Assembly (NCBI GenBank): GCA_964367935.1
Contig: CAYIYZ010000004.1
Coordinates: forward strand, 62,001-126,000
DNA length: 64,000 nucleotides
Source: Scatomorpha sp964367935
GTDB taxonomy: Bacteria > Bacillota > Clostridia > Oscillospirales > Oscillospiraceae
Reading direction: 5' to 3'
Below are positions 34,559-43,722 of the stretch, piece after piece; position 1 is the first letter of the stretch, and each line of letters begins with the position of its first letter. The translations under genes were made by a program, and so were the position numbers. A model generated the notes under the pieces. That model was not told the DNA's origin, did no database searches, and saw only the letters and a list, made by a program, of their open reading frames with translations.

Positions 34559-34872
34559 TAGCCGCTCACAATCCTTTCCACGATTAGCGATGAGGCCTTT
34601 TGCAGTCGAGATTCCGCCCGTGCACGCATTGCAGCTTTCTTGTTTTCCACGCCCTCGGACAAATTCTCAGACTCCGCCTGCGCCGCCGCATCTGTTTCAG
34701 CACCTCGCTTTCGGGCTTCTTCGGCTGCGCGCTTCTCCGCGTCTCGTATTAGCGCCTCGCCTTCCTCTTGTGCGCGTAGCGCCGCTTCACGCGCCGTTGC
34801 GACCGCTGTCGCCTTTTCCTTCCTTGCGCTCTCCTCCGCCTCGCTTATCGTTGCGATAGCTTTAAAAGACAT
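34558..34872 (-). CDS. V-type ATPase subunit H/G (peripheral stalk)
   Basis: 104 residues, almost wholly Ala/Glu/Lys/Arg-rich helix (EEARKRGAETDAAAQAE), as expected for the small stalk partner of subunit E (AtpH/NtpF type). The ATG follows GGAGGTGTGTCA. First gene of the nine-gene operon H-I-K-E-C-F-A-B-D, behind its own promoter. Confidence 0.8.
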   Translation of the reverse strand: MSFKAIATISEAEESARKEKATAVATAREAALRAQEEGEALIRDAEKRAAEEARKRGAETDAAAQAESENLSEGVENKKAAMRARAESRLQKASSLIVERIVSG

Positions 34873-34937
34873 TGACACACCTCCTCGGCATTCTTGCAAA
34901 TTTTATTTGTTTTCCCATTTATTGTATCGCACTATTA

Positions 34938-34966
34938 ATAATATCAAACACTGTTTACTTTTTCAA
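34938..34966 (-). promoter_or_regulatory. promoter of the V-type ATPase operon
   Basis: TTGAAA, 17 bases, TATTAT with TG one base before it on the minus strand, about 65 bases upstream of the first gene. The gene-free stretch between this and the next plus-strand gene (to 35161) is AT-rich, with nothing else recognised except a possible plus-strand promoter. Confidence 0.72.
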
Positions 34967-35076
34967 GTCTTTTGAAAAACTTTGCATAATTTCCTTTATG
35001 TATGTTAATTTTTATGTGCATATATGCTATCTAATTAACTATCTTCCTGTTTTCTACCCTTTCACTTAAAATTTTC

Positions 35077-35106
35077 TTGCCAAAATGCTGCTGTTGCGTT
35101 TATAGT
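35077..35106 (+). promoter_or_regulatory. possible promoter of the E2-like/nagAB transcript
   Basis: TTGCCA, 18 bases, TATAGT about 55 bases upstream of the E2-like gene. The hexamers are moderate and other alignments are possible. Confidence 0.4.
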
Positions 35107-35161
35107 ATATTATGAATATGTATGTCTTTTATAATTTTTGCATCGGGAGCTGAATTTATTA

Positions 35162-36043
35162 ATGAGTGTTTCAAAATATAATCCACGTATAGGTGATAGG
35201 CGTGATGGCAGAATTTTGCGATCGCTTAGTGCCGCACAGCGTTTTTCCGCTTACATTGTCAAGAAGCGCAGCGAGTCATCTGCACGTATTTCCGACTCTT
35301 TAGAGCTCGGCTTGGCGGAGAATTGGCTGCGTGACAAACGCACTGAGGGTTACAAGGGCATGGGCGCTCTTCACCTCTTTATCGCAGCTTATGTGCGCAC
35401 CGTCTCTGAGTTTCCGGGTATTAACCGTTTTGTAGCAGGCAGACGTGTTTACTCACGTTTCGACATCGATATCATTGTGCCTGTTTTGCGTGCACGCACC
35501 ACAGAGTCCGATACCGTATACGTAAAAATGCGTTTTTCCCCTATGGACACTGTACTCGACATCTACAACGCACTAAACGACGCTGTGCGTGAAGTTCGTT
35601 CCGGTGACACGGACAGAGCTCTCAAGGTCGCCGAACGTTACATGCGTGCACCTCGACCCGCACTTCAATTCGGCCTTGGCATTATGCGCTTCTTAGATTT
35701 CATTGATAAAATACCACAGAGACTTTTGGATATCAGTCCCTTCCACGGCTCGCTTATGATCAGCGATATGGGTATAGTCGGTATACCGCCCGTACTCCAT
35801 TCGCTCTCTAACTTCGGCAATCTTACCCTGTCTCTATCTTTAGGTGCCAGAAGGAGAGCCACAGAGCTTAATGACAGCGGAGTCATAGTAGCAAATAAGT
35901 ATATAGACTATCACATTAACTGTGACAGTCGTGTCTGTGACATGAACTATTTTGCCGAGGCATTTAAGCGCATGCAACATTATCTTGATAATCCTACGAT
36001 GCTTGAACTACCTCCCGAGGAAATAAAAGAGGACATCTACTAA
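35162..36043 (+). CDS. stand-alone 2-oxoacid dehydrogenase E2-like acyltransferase domain protein, probably inactive
   Basis: 293 residues that resemble only the catalytic domain of dihydrolipoyl acyltransferases (CoA-dependent acyltransferase fold); there is no lipoyl or E3-binding domain. Fold marks are FIAAYVRTVSEFPGINRFVAGRR, SPFHGSLMISDMGIVGIPPV and the C-terminal DSRVCDMNYFAEAFKRM. In active enzymes the last segment reads DHRVxDG; here Ser256 replaces the catalytic His and Met261 the Gly. Similar lone proteins occur in Firmicutes, with no known function to my knowledge. It stands 15 bases before nagA, so it may be cotranscribed with amino-sugar catabolism. A structural or regulatory trimer is possible. 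Confidence 0.68.
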   Translation: MSVSKYNPRIGDRRDGRILRSLSAAQRFSAYIVKKRSESSARISDSLELGLAENWLRDKRTEGYKGMGALHLFIAAYVRTVSEFPGINRFVAGRRVYSRFDIDIIVPVLRARTTESDTVYVKMRFSPMDTVLDIYNALNDAVREVRSGDTDRALKVAERYMRAPRPALQFGLGIMRFLDFIDKIPQRLLDISPFHGSLMISDMGIVGIPPVLHSLSNFGNLTLSLSLGARRRATELNDSGVIVANKYIDYHINCDSRVCDMNYFAEAFKRMQHYLDNPTMLELPPEEIKEDIY

Positions 36044-36058
36044 ACAGAGGTGATTTTT

Positions 36059-37174
36059 ATGAGGATTGGAAATGCTCGTATATTTAACGGCGTAGGCTTC
36101 GACGAGGCTACGCTTACAATTAAGGACGGGCTCATAGCGGACATTTCACCCGTGGCTACGCCCTTTGACATAAATGCCGAGGGCGCTATGCTCGTGCCGG
36201 GCTTCATAGACATACACACGCACGGCACCGCCGGAGGCGATGCCTCAGATGGCGAGGTATCGGGTCTTGAGCGCATGTCTTTACAGTATGCAAAGTCGGG
36301 AGTAACTTGCATTGTGCCCTCTGTCATGACTCTATCTGAAAAGGACACAATTGCGGCCGTGCGTGCCATAGCAAGCGCACACATGCCCGACGGCGGCGCT
36401 TTGTGCGGCGGCATACATCTTGAAGGCCCTTTTCTCGCACCCTCTAAATGCGGAGCTCAGGACAAGGCGCACATGCTGTCACCAGACTTTGATTTTCTTT
36501 GCCGTTTAAACGAGCTTGCAAGCGGCAACTTACGTATGATTACGCTTGCGCCCGAGCTTGAGGGCGCTATGGAGTTTATAGAAAAGGCGTCAGAGCTGCT
36601 GACAATCGCACTCGGGCATACCGCAACTGACTATAACACGGCGGTACGTGCCTTCGATATAGGCGCTTCGCATGTGACGCATCTGTTTAACGCTATGCCG
36701 TCTTTACACCATAGGGACCCCGGGCTTATCGGTGCCGCTTTCGATTGCGGTGCTACCGTTGAGCTTATTTGTGATGGCATACACATACACCCCTCGGTTT
36801 TACGCGCCGCTTACAGTATGTTCGGTGAGCGCTGTGTATTTGTGAGCGATAGTATACGTGCCGCCTCCATGCCTGACGGGGGCTACAGTTTGGGCGGTCT
36901 GCCCGTTATAAAGTCGGGTGACTCCGTTCGCACGACGGACGGCGCTTTGGCAGGTTCTGTGACGAATTTACATGAGACGCTTAAAAACTCCGTAGACTTC
37001 GGTATAAGCTTAGAGGACGCTTTGTACGCCCTCACTTATGCGCCTGCTCGTGCTGTAGGGCTCTTTGAGGAGCGCGGCTCTATTGACATAGGTAAGCGAG
37101 CGGACTTTTTGCTCATTGACGATGATTTGGACATTAAAGCCGTCTACATTGGCGGTAAGAACGTGGGGGTATAG
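36059..37174 (+). CDS. nagA: N-acetylglucosamine-6-phosphate deacetylase
   Basis: Removes acetate from GlcNAc-6-P. 371 residues, amidohydrolase fold: HTHGTAGGD near residue 55, the metal-ligand Glu in HLEGPFLAP, LGHTAT, HLFNAMPSLHHRDPG and the catalytic Asp in VSDSIRAASMPDGGY. The ATG is used; a GTG three codons earlier lies in the ribosome site. It precedes nagB by three bases, so deacetylation and deamination are made together. Confidence 0.95.
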   Translation: MRIGNARIFNGVGFDEATLTIKDGLIADISPVATPFDINAEGAMLVPGFIDIHTHGTAGGDASDGEVSGLERMSLQYAKSGVTCIVPSVMTLSEKDTIAAVRAIASAHMPDGGALCGGIHLEGPFLAPSKCGAQDKAHMLSPDFDFLCRLNELASGNLRMITLAPELEGAMEFIEKASELLTIALGHTATDYNTAVRAFDIGASHVTHLFNAMPSLHHRDPGLIGAAFDCGATVELICDGIHIHPSVLRAAYSMFGERCVFVSDSIRAASMPDGGYSLGGLPVIKSGDSVRTTDGALAGSVTNLHETLKNSVDFGISLEDALYALTYAPARAVGLFEERGSIDIGKRADFLLIDDDLDIKAVYIGGKNVGV

Positions 37175-37177
37175 ATA

Positions 37178-37915
37178 ATGAGAGTGGTAAAGACAGCCGA
37201 CTATAAGAGCATGAGTCGCAGTGCGGCTAACCTTATTTCTGCGCAGATAATATTAAAGCCTGCCTGTGTTTTGGGCTTGGCGACGGGCAGTAGCCCTCTG
37301 GGCATATATGCACAGCTCATAGAGTGGTACAAAAAGGGTGATTTGGACTTTTCCGAGGTGCGCACGGTCAACTTAGACGAGTACACGGGTCTGTCCGCCG
37401 AAAATGACCAGAGCTACGCACATTATATGCGCACGAACCTCTTTTCTCAGGTTAATATCAAGGCGGAGAACACGCATCTGCCTAGTGGTACGGTACCCGA
37501 CTCTGTTGCGGAATGCGCTCGCTATGATAAGCTCATACGTGACTTGGGCGGTATAGACCTGCAACTACTCGGCATAGGCGCAAACGGGCACATAGGCTTT
37601 AACGAGCCTGCCGATGCTTTCGCCTGCGGCACGCAAGAGGTTGACTTATCTTTGAGCACTCGTGAGGCAAACCGACGCTTCTTCAATAGTCTGGAGGAAG
37701 TGCCTACAAGAGCACGTACCATGGGCATTAGGGACATAGTGCAGGCACGTCAGATAGTCATGGTCGCAAGTGGCAAGGAGAAAGCCCTTGCGGTGCGTGA
37801 GGCTCTGTTTGGGCCTATCACGCCCAAGAACCCCTCGTCCATACTGCAGTTTCACCCCGATTTTATCTTGGTTGCGGACAAGGACGCTCTTTCCCTCTGC
37901 GAAGACCTGCTCTAA
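37178..37915 (+). CDS. nagB: glucosamine-6-phosphate deaminase
   Basis: Turns GlcN-6-P into fructose-6-P and ammonia, joining amino sugars to glycolysis. 245 residues. LGLATGSSPLGIYAQL, VNLDEYTGL (catalytic Asp) and GIGANGHIGFNEP are diagnostic. It lacks the C-terminal allosteric extension of the enterobacterial enzyme (266 residues). No NagC or NagR-type regulator lies nearby. Confidence 0.95.
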   Translation: MRVVKTADYKSMSRSAANLISAQIILKPACVLGLATGSSPLGIYAQLIEWYKKGDLDFSEVRTVNLDEYTGLSAENDQSYAHYMRTNLFSQVNIKAENTHLPSGTVPDSVAECARYDKLIRDLGGIDLQLLGIGANGHIGFNEPADAFACGTQEVDLSLSTREANRRFFNSLEEVPTRARTMGIRDIVQARQIVMVASGKEKALAVREALFGPITPKNPSSILQFHPDFILVADKDALSLCEDLL

Positions 37916-37941
37916 GGTAAAAGAAAGGGAGGTATGCTACG

Positions 37942-38595
37942 ATGAAGACAAAGAAAGTGTTATTCCCTTTTGAGCCTTATGAGCTTAGTGCCAACGAGAA
38001 GTGGCTAAGCGATATGATAAAAGAGGGCTATGTCATAGGTGACGTAGTCGGCAACAGAGTGATATTCGAGGAGCGACGCAATTTTAACCTGCGCTACAGC
38101 CTCGTCTGCCTGCGTGATGATTCGCCCGAATTTTATCCCGACAGCGATTTTGTAGTCGGCAACTTTGTCATCTACAGTTCCGAAGCACATGACCCACTGC
38201 CGACACGGCGCCCTGATGATGAGCTTGCTGTAGCGAAGTTCTCGACTACGCGTCAGAAGCTAAAGGGGATAGGTTTTTTGATTTTGCCTGTCGCTATATT
38301 TGCGTTTCAGACATGGTTTTTATTCTCAGGGGTTAAAGAGCCTCCGAGCGGCACTGCTTTATATACCCTCGTGGCATTTTGCGCCCTTTTCCTTATAAAC
38401 ATTCTCTTGGGCCTGCTTGGTGATTTCTTGACCTTAGTCCGCAAGTGGCGCTTTTCCCGACTGTCCGACGCCGAGCGCAGAGACAGAAAGCCCGACAGGG
38501 TGCTTAATCTCGATTTCATAAATGTCATCTGCCTTGCCCTTATGATAGCTGCCGGAATAGCGCTCTATGTACTTGATCCTTCATACTTTAACTAA
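37942..38595 (+). CDS. small membrane protein with DUF2812-like N-terminus
   Basis: 217 residues. The soluble N-terminal part (NEKWLSDMIKEGYVIGDVVG and NFNLRYSLVC) recalls DUF2812-type proteins that often accompany PadR regulators, but no such regulator is present. Three hydrophobic segments follow (IGFLILPVAIFAFQTWFLF, YTLVAFCALFLINILLGLLG and a last one near VICLALMIAAGIALYVL). Function unknown. It lies 26 bases after nagB with a good AGGGAGGT site and before a terminator, so it ends the nag transcript. Confidence 0.6.
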   Translation: MKTKKVLFPFEPYELSANEKWLSDMIKEGYVIGDVVGNRVIFEERRNFNLRYSLVCLRDDSPEFYPDSDFVVGNFVIYSSEAHDPLPTRRPDDELAVAKFSTTRQKLKGIGFLILPVAIFAFQTWFLFSGVKEPPSGTALYTLVAFCALFLINILLGLLGDFLTLVRKWRFSRLSDAERRDRKPDRVLNLDFINVICLALMIAAGIALYVLDPSYFN

Positions 38596-38610
38596 ATAAA
38601 CGATAACGTA

Positions 38611-38641
38611 AAACGGGCGACCCGAGAGGGTCGCCCGTTTT
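38611..38641. terminator. bidirectional terminator between the nag transcript and the sulfatase gene
   Basis: 13-bp perfect stem AAACGGGCGACCC / GGGTCGCCCGTTT, loop GAGA, with T residues on both sides; it lies 15 bases after one stop and 7 after the other. Confidence 0.88.
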
Positions 38642-38647
38642 GTGCTT

Positions 38648-40129
38648 TTATTTATATCTTTCGTCGTAGAGGTAGTTTGTCTCATAGGCATTTTCAACTT
38701 GGAATAGCGGCGGGAAGTTAAACTTCGTAGTTTCCGCCCAGCGTGCGAGCATCTGATAGTTAGGTGCCTCCGCATTGCAGATATCAAGTGCAGCCTGAGG
38801 ATCCCATTCCTTATCGAGTATCGCCTGCATCTCGTCGATGATAGCCTTGTGCTCGGGGCTACGTCCCAAATCATTTAGCTCCGTGGGATCGTCCTTCAGG
38901 TTATACAGTGAGGGATAGTCGTAGCCGTAGAAGCTGATGTACTTGTAGTCGCCCTTTTTAACCATGCCCGAGGGCTTATCCTTAGACAGAGGATATGAGC
39001 CGAGCTGGCCAATTACCGTTCTACCCTCCTCGGCAGGCTCCTTGCCCTCAAGCACCTTCAATAGGGACTGACCCGTCCAGTGCATGTCGGGTATCGCTTC
39101 TGCGCCACCGATCTCGTTTATAGTATGCGTGATGTCCATCAGATTCGTCGTCGCATCTATGGTCACACCCTCACCGAAGTGGCCGGGGAAGCTGAAGATG
39201 GTCGGGATCTGTACGGAAGCCTGGAAGAAATGCGTCTTGTAGTAGAAGTCATTTATTCCTATGCTATCACCGTGGTCTGTGGAGTAGATGATAATGGTGT
39301 TCTCAAGACCCAAGGTACGCTCTACAGCATCCATTACCTTGCCGCACTCAGCATCCATGAACTCAGTGAGAGCATAGTAAGCTGCACGCATCTTGCGCTT
39401 GTCTGCAGGATCTATGTTCTCCATACCACGTCCCTCAACCCACACCTGCATCGCAGGGTGCAATTTCTCCATGAAGTTGGGGTCGGACTCTATCTCAGGC
39501 AGAGTCTCGTAATAGTAATCAAAGAGCTCCTTCGGTGCTACATAGGGCGGATGCGGGCAGAAATAACCGACTGTCATAAACAGAGGCCTATCGTCTTCCC
39601 TGTTTTCAAGGTACTTAATTGTGGTGTCTGTCACTGCCTCGTCGAACAGGTAACCGCCACCGACGCCGGCGCCGCTTCTCTCTACTGCTACTGCTCTCTG
39701 CTTTACGCTCTCCACATGATCTCCATAAATACCCTTAAAGGTGCTCGGGCGGTGGAAAGGAGGTGTCGCATCGAACATCTCGTGCTTCTCAAAGCCACGA
39801 TACTGGTCATGTCCGCAGAAGTGCATACGTCCCATCAGCACTGTCTCGTATCCTGCAAGTGTCATTGTGTGTGCCATTGTAGGCGCATCACTTGACATCT
39901 GTATGAAGTTGTTGAGACAATTTGTCTGCTGGGGCAGTCTGCCCGTCAGCATGGACATTCTGCTCGGCACGCAAAGAGGACCGGGTGTATAGCAGTCTGT
40001 AAGCCTTACGCCCTTAGCTGCAAGCTTGTCGAGGTTCGGTGTGCGTATGTAGGGATCTCCTGCGCAACCCATAACCTTAGCATTATGCTGATCGGAAAAT
40101 AAAAACACTATATTGGGTTTCTTACTCAT
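38648..40129 (-). CDS. Cys-type sulfatase
   Basis: Predicted hydrolase of sulfate esters, 493 residues, alkaline-phosphatase fold. The N-terminus KPNIVFLFSDQHN supplies the metal-binding Asp; Cys53 lies in PLCVPSRMSMLTGR, the CxPSR motif whose Cys is oxidised to formylglycine; YSTDHGDSIG supplies a second metal site. No signal peptide is visible, so it appears cytoplasmic and would act on imported sulfated sugars, steroids or choline-like compounds. A maturase (anSME) is needed but not in the window. It follows the DASS transporter by 24 bases, so substrate entry or sulfate/anion movement is probably coupled. Confidence 0.88.
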   Translation of the reverse strand: MSKKPNIVFLFSDQHNAKVMGCAGDPYIRTPNLDKLAAKGVRLTDCYTPGPLCVPSRMSMLTGRLPQQTNCLNNFIQMSSDAPTMAHTMTLAGYETVLMGRMHFCGHDQYRGFEKHEMFDATPPFHRPSTFKGIYGDHVESVKQRAVAVERSGAGVGGGYLFDEAVTDTTIKYLENREDDRPLFMTVGYFCPHPPYVAPKELFDYYYETLPEIESDPNFMEKLHPAMQVWVEGRGMENIDPADKRKMRAAYYALTEFMDAECGKVMDAVERTLGLENTIIIYSTDHGDSIGINDFYYKTHFFQASVQIPTIFSFPGHFGEGVTIDATTNLMDITHTINEIGGAEAIPDMHWTGQSLLKVLEGKEPAEEGRTVIGQLGSYPLSKDKPSGMVKKGDYKYISFYGYDYPSLYNLKDDPTELNDLGRSPEHKAIIDEMQAILDKEWDPQAALDICNAEAPNYQMLARWAETTKFNFPPLFQVENAYETNYLYDERYK

Positions 40130-40153
40130 TTATCATTTCTCCTTAATTATTTC

Positions 40154-41620
40154 TTAGGGTAGTGGCGGGAACCAAGCCGGAACGTTCATAGCGAGCATAT
40201 TGAACACTATAAGCATAGTGCCTATAGCAAGTGCCATGATAAATCCGGTCTTAAACATTTCCTTAATGTCAAGGTGGTTACTTCCGTAAACTATAGCTGC
40301 AGCCGTACCTGCCCAAGGCACCATGACGCCGACCGTCATAGTCGAAATGAGCTTAACAACGACAAGCGGATGTATGCCTGTAGTCATAACAAGCGGTAGC
40401 AATAGTGTAGACAGTGCCGCAGCTGTTGCAAGACCCGCCAAAAGGTTCGTCATAAGTACGGACAGGAAGGTCGCAAGTACGAGTAGCATGATTCCGTTTA
40501 GGCCGCCCAAGCTCTGTGCCATCCAGTCGATTATGCCAAACTGAGTCAAAAGACCAGAGAAGCCTATAGCGCCCGTTACGAGGAATATGGAATCCCAGTT
40601 AAGCTTGCCCACATCCTGAGGTGTGACAAGTCCTGCCGTATTGCCCTTCTCCGCAGGCACCAAGAACATAAGTATTAGTCCGAGATAAGATATGGAGTAG
40701 AACTCAAGTCCGGGTATCGTTATGAATGTAGTTACAACCCATAGAGTCAAAACTATACCCAAAACTACAGCCATACGCTTCTCAGTTGTGCTGAACTTGC
40801 CGAGTGCCTCTTTCTGAGACTTAAAGTACGCCGTACCACCGGGAATCTCCGTTACGGGGAACTTATAGATTATATGCAGGATAAAGTAAGCAAGAATTAT
40901 AGTCAAAGTGCCGCTTATCAGTCCGGGAACCATCCATGCGAAGTAGCCTATGCCCTGTCCCGTCAGCTCTGTATATGTACCCATAACAGCGACGTTCTGA
41001 GGGAAGCCCTGTATGGTCATCTGACCGCCGGCTATCATTCCGTAGGTCGCTGCAAGTATGACGTAGGAACCAAACTTCACCTTGTTAATAACTATGCCCT
41101 GCTTGTCAAATTCGCTGTATATGTACTCAATAACCGAAACACCGATGGGGATAGCCATAGCCGCACCCGAAGCGCCGAATATAGCCTGCAACACTGCAGC
41201 AACGATGAAGTACACAAAAACGAAACGCTTGATCTTACCGTCAACCCATCTCGTAGACAAAAGACTCATAGCAATTCTCTTTGCAAGACCTGCTCTCGTA
41301 ACCGCCATACCCATGAGGTACAGGAAGATGAAGAAGAAGAATATCCTCTGCCCGAACATATTCTTTACAAGATCCGTTATGCCCATAAGTCCGAGCATAG
41401 GGAATATAACAAGCGGAAGCAAAGATGTAGCCAACCAGGGAACAGGCTTCGCCACCCACCATACTATCATCCATGCGTACATACCTAGACATACTTTACC
41501 GTTAAAGTCCAAGCCCTCGAAAGGTAGTACAAGGAATAAAGCGAATACCAGAGGTCCAAGTAAAAGAGTTAAATAGTGTTTGCCCATTGCGTTCTTTTCT
41601 GTCTGTATCTGTGTGCCCAT
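40154..41620 (-). CDS. DASS-family (SLC13-like) sodium:anion symporter
   Basis: 488 residues with about 11 to 13 hydrophobic segments. It matches divalent-anion:sodium symporters: GASGAAMAIPIGVSVIEYIY, QMTIQGFPQNVAVMG and the second half NWDSIFLVTGAIGFSGLL with LATAAALSTLLLPLVMTTG, giving the inverted repeat of the family. Usual substrates are dicarboxylates, sulfate or organosulfonates. Linkage to a sulfatase makes a sulfated organic acid or sulfate the best guess. First gene of a two-gene operon with a candidate operator in its leader. Confidence 0.85.
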   Translation of the reverse strand: MGTQIQTEKNAMGKHYLTLLLGPLVFALFLVLPFEGLDFNGKVCLGMYAWMIVWWVAKPVPWLATSLLPLVIFPMLGLMGITDLVKNMFGQRIFFFFIFLYLMGMAVTRAGLAKRIAMSLLSTRWVDGKIKRFVFVYFIVAAVLQAIFGASGAAMAIPIGVSVIEYIYSEFDKQGIVINKVKFGSYVILAATYGMIAGGQMTIQGFPQNVAVMGTYTELTGQGIGYFAWMVPGLISGTLTIILAYFILHIIYKFPVTEIPGGTAYFKSQKEALGKFSTTEKRMAVVLGIVLTLWVVTTFITIPGLEFYSISYLGLILMFLVPAEKGNTAGLVTPQDVGKLNWDSIFLVTGAIGFSGLLTQFGIIDWMAQSLGGLNGIMLLVLATFLSVLMTNLLAGLATAAALSTLLLPLVMTTGIHPLVVVKLISTMTVGVMVPWAGTAAAIVYGSNHLDIKEMFKTGFIMALAIGTMLIVFNMLAMNVPAWFPPLP

Positions 41621-41734
41621 TAATAAACTTCCCCCTTATTGTATGTTGTAATCAATATCAATTTCGTGAGTTCCTACTCGTCTTTCCTCCCCCCTGCCTT
41701 GCCCTTGTTATTTTGCATAATTATCTCTATTTTA

Positions 41735-41759
41735 TATGTGCATACTGTATATGCACATA
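41735..41759. promoter_or_regulatory. candidate operator palindrome of the transporter-sulfatase operon
   Basis: Perfect 10-bp inverted repeat TATGTGCATA-CTGTA-TATGCACATA lying just downstream of the predicted start site. The related half-sites ATGCAC-TTGTAA-ATGCAC overlap the -35 region at 41787-41804. The arrangement suits repression by a dimeric regulator, whose gene is not in the window. Confidence 0.6.
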
Positions 41760-41769
41760 AACTTTTTAT

Positions 41770-41798
41770 ATTGTACCAAATACTTATGCACTTGTAAA
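41770..41798 (-). promoter_or_regulatory. promoter of the DASS transporter-sulfatase operon
   Basis: TTTACA, 17 bases, TACAAT on the minus strand, with a leader of about 145 bases. The rest of the gene-free stretch 41621-41970 is AT-rich and shows only this promoter, the operator candidate and the argS terminator. Confidence 0.6.
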
Positions 41799-41910
41799 TG
41801 CACAATACAACAAGTATTCCCAAATTTTTTTATGCAACATGCTATATATGTTTATTTTTTATATTGTTTTCTTGTTCACACTGTTAAATATATGTCAATG
41901 TACTTTGCTA

Positions 41911-41961
41911 AACAATAAAAGACCACCGCTATGTTATGCATAGCGATAGTCTTTTATTGTT
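41911..41961 (-). terminator. terminator of the murI-DUF1934-argS operon
   Basis: Long imperfect stem AACAATAAAAGAC...CGCTATG with CATAGCG...GTCTTTTATTGTT, ten bases past the argS stop. Confidence 0.8.
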
Positions 41962-41970
41962 TATTTTCTA

Positions 41971-43716
41971 TTACATGCGCTCCGGTGCAGCAATACCCAG
42001 TATGCTCAAGGCTATACTCAATACCGACTTCGTGACATGCGCAAGCTTAAGCCTTGCTCCGAGAAGATCGTCGCTCTCACCCTTTAACCTACAACTTGTA
42101 TAGAACCTATGAAAGCGTGTCGCCGTCTCCGTAGCAAACTTATTTATCCTACTCGGATCATAGTTTAACGCAGCTGCTTGCACCTCAGACGTCAAGCATG
42201 CAAGTTGCTTAATAAGCTCCTGCTCCGACTCTGTCTCCAAAAGCTCATAGCGTGCTTCATCACCCTCACTCACCCTATGCCCCTCTTCCGCTAAATTTGC
42301 GATGAGTGAGCATATCCTCGCATGTGCATACTGCACATAGTACACCGGGTTCTCACTGTCCTGACGCACAGCTAAGCCCAGATCGAAGTCCATCTGTGAG
42401 TCTGGCCTAGAGTTAAAGAACCATCTCGCCGCATCCACCGGAATTTCGTCAAGTAAATCAGATAAAGATATCATACGACCTGTACGCTTTGACATACGTA
42501 CTGTCTCACCGTCACGCATCAGCTTGACAAGCTGCATAAGCACTACATGTAGCCTATGTTCACCATCTAAGCCCAAGGCATCCATTGCGCCCTTTATTCT
42601 TGCCACATGTCCATGGTGATCTGCGCCCCATATATTTATCGCCATATCGAAACTGCGACGCTCTAACTTGTCCCTATGATAAGCTATGTCTGCCGCAAAA
42701 TACGTATATATACCATTTGCCCTGCGCAACACGTCATCTTTTAGCTCAAGCTTCTCTATGTCCTTCTCGCTCTTGCCCGCACGTCTCAGCCCCTCTGCCA
42801 ATATAGCAGATGTATTTAGCCATAGTGCTCCGTCCTTTTCATAAGTGTGGCCGCTTTCCGTCAGCTTGCTTGTCGTCTCCTCCACGTATGCGCTCTCGTG
42901 TAAACTCGACTCACGAAACCACACATCATAGCGTATGCCGTAGCGCTCAAGGTCACTTTCCATAGCAGGTATGTTATGCGCTAAGCCAAAAGTTTCCATG
43001 CTCTCTTTTCGCTCTTTTTCACTCATATCCTCGGCGGTCTTGCCGTATTGCTCAAAGTACGCCTTTGCTATGTCCTTTATATCTTCGCCCTGATAGCCGT
43101 CCTCGGGAAACTCCACCGCATCTTCACCGTGGATAAGCTGTTTGTACCTCGCCTCTATAGACTGCGAAAACTTATTGAGCTGATTTCCCGCATCATTTAC
43201 GTAAAACTCACGGCACACCTCCGCACCGCAACGCTTAAACAGCTCTGCCAAGGTGTCGCCTAACACGCCACCTCTCGCATTGCCCATATGCATAGGGCCT
43301 GTGGGGTTTGCCGACACGAACTCCACCATGACCTTTTCACCGTTCATTATATCCGAACTACCATAGCCCTCGCCCTGTGACTCTATCGAAGCTAAACTGT
43401 CCGCATACCATGTCGGTGACAGCCTGAAATTTATAAAGCCGGGGCCTGCTATCTCAATCGTAGAGAACCACGGGTTCTCTAATTCTGCACACTCCACCAA
43501 GAGCTCAGCCAGCTTTCTCGGCGCCATACCAAAGCCCTTAGCACTCATCATCGCATGATTTGCCGCAAAGTCACCATTTCTTGTGTCCTTCGGTATCTCC
43601 GCTATGCCACGTAGCTCCATGCCACCATTTAAATTACCCTTCTCAACATTCTTATTATACGATGCTATCAGTATATCGCATATTGCCGACTTCGTTGCCT
43701 TTATTATATCTGCCAT
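41971..43716 (-). CDS. argS: arginyl-tRNA synthetase
   Basis: Class I synthetase, 581 residues. The HIGH-type motif is HMGN in NPTGPMHMGNARGG near residue 133; the KMSKS-type motif is VRMSKRTGR near 410. The C-terminal DALR anticodon-binding domain includes YVQYAHARICSL and ends with ALSILGIAAPERM. Six bases downstream of the DUF1934 gene, a common Firmicutes pairing. Confidence 0.96.
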   Translation of the reverse strand: MADIIKATKSAICDILIASYNKNVEKGNLNGGMELRGIAEIPKDTRNGDFAANHAMMSAKGFGMAPRKLAELLVECAELENPWFSTIEIAGPGFINFRLSPTWYADSLASIESQGEGYGSSDIMNGEKVMVEFVSANPTGPMHMGNARGGVLGDTLAELFKRCGAEVCREFYVNDAGNQLNKFSQSIEARYKQLIHGEDAVEFPEDGYQGEDIKDIAKAYFEQYGKTAEDMSEKERKESMETFGLAHNIPAMESDLERYGIRYDVWFRESSLHESAYVEETTSKLTESGHTYEKDGALWLNTSAILAEGLRRAGKSEKDIEKLELKDDVLRRANGIYTYFAADIAYHRDKLERRSFDMAINIWGADHHGHVARIKGAMDALGLDGEHRLHVVLMQLVKLMRDGETVRMSKRTGRMISLSDLLDEIPVDAARWFFNSRPDSQMDFDLGLAVRQDSENPVYYVQYAHARICSLIANLAEEGHRVSEGDEARYELLETESEQELIKQLACLTSEVQAAALNYDPSRINKFATETATRFHRFYTSCRLKGESDDLLGARLKLAHVTKSVLSIALSILGIAAPERM

Positions 43717-43722
43717 TTGCCA

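Noticed and set aside
39080..39895. 271-codon plus-strand open frame opposite the sulfatase gene
   Set aside because: Cys/His-rich nonsense-like translation, antisense to a gene with clear catalytic motifs.
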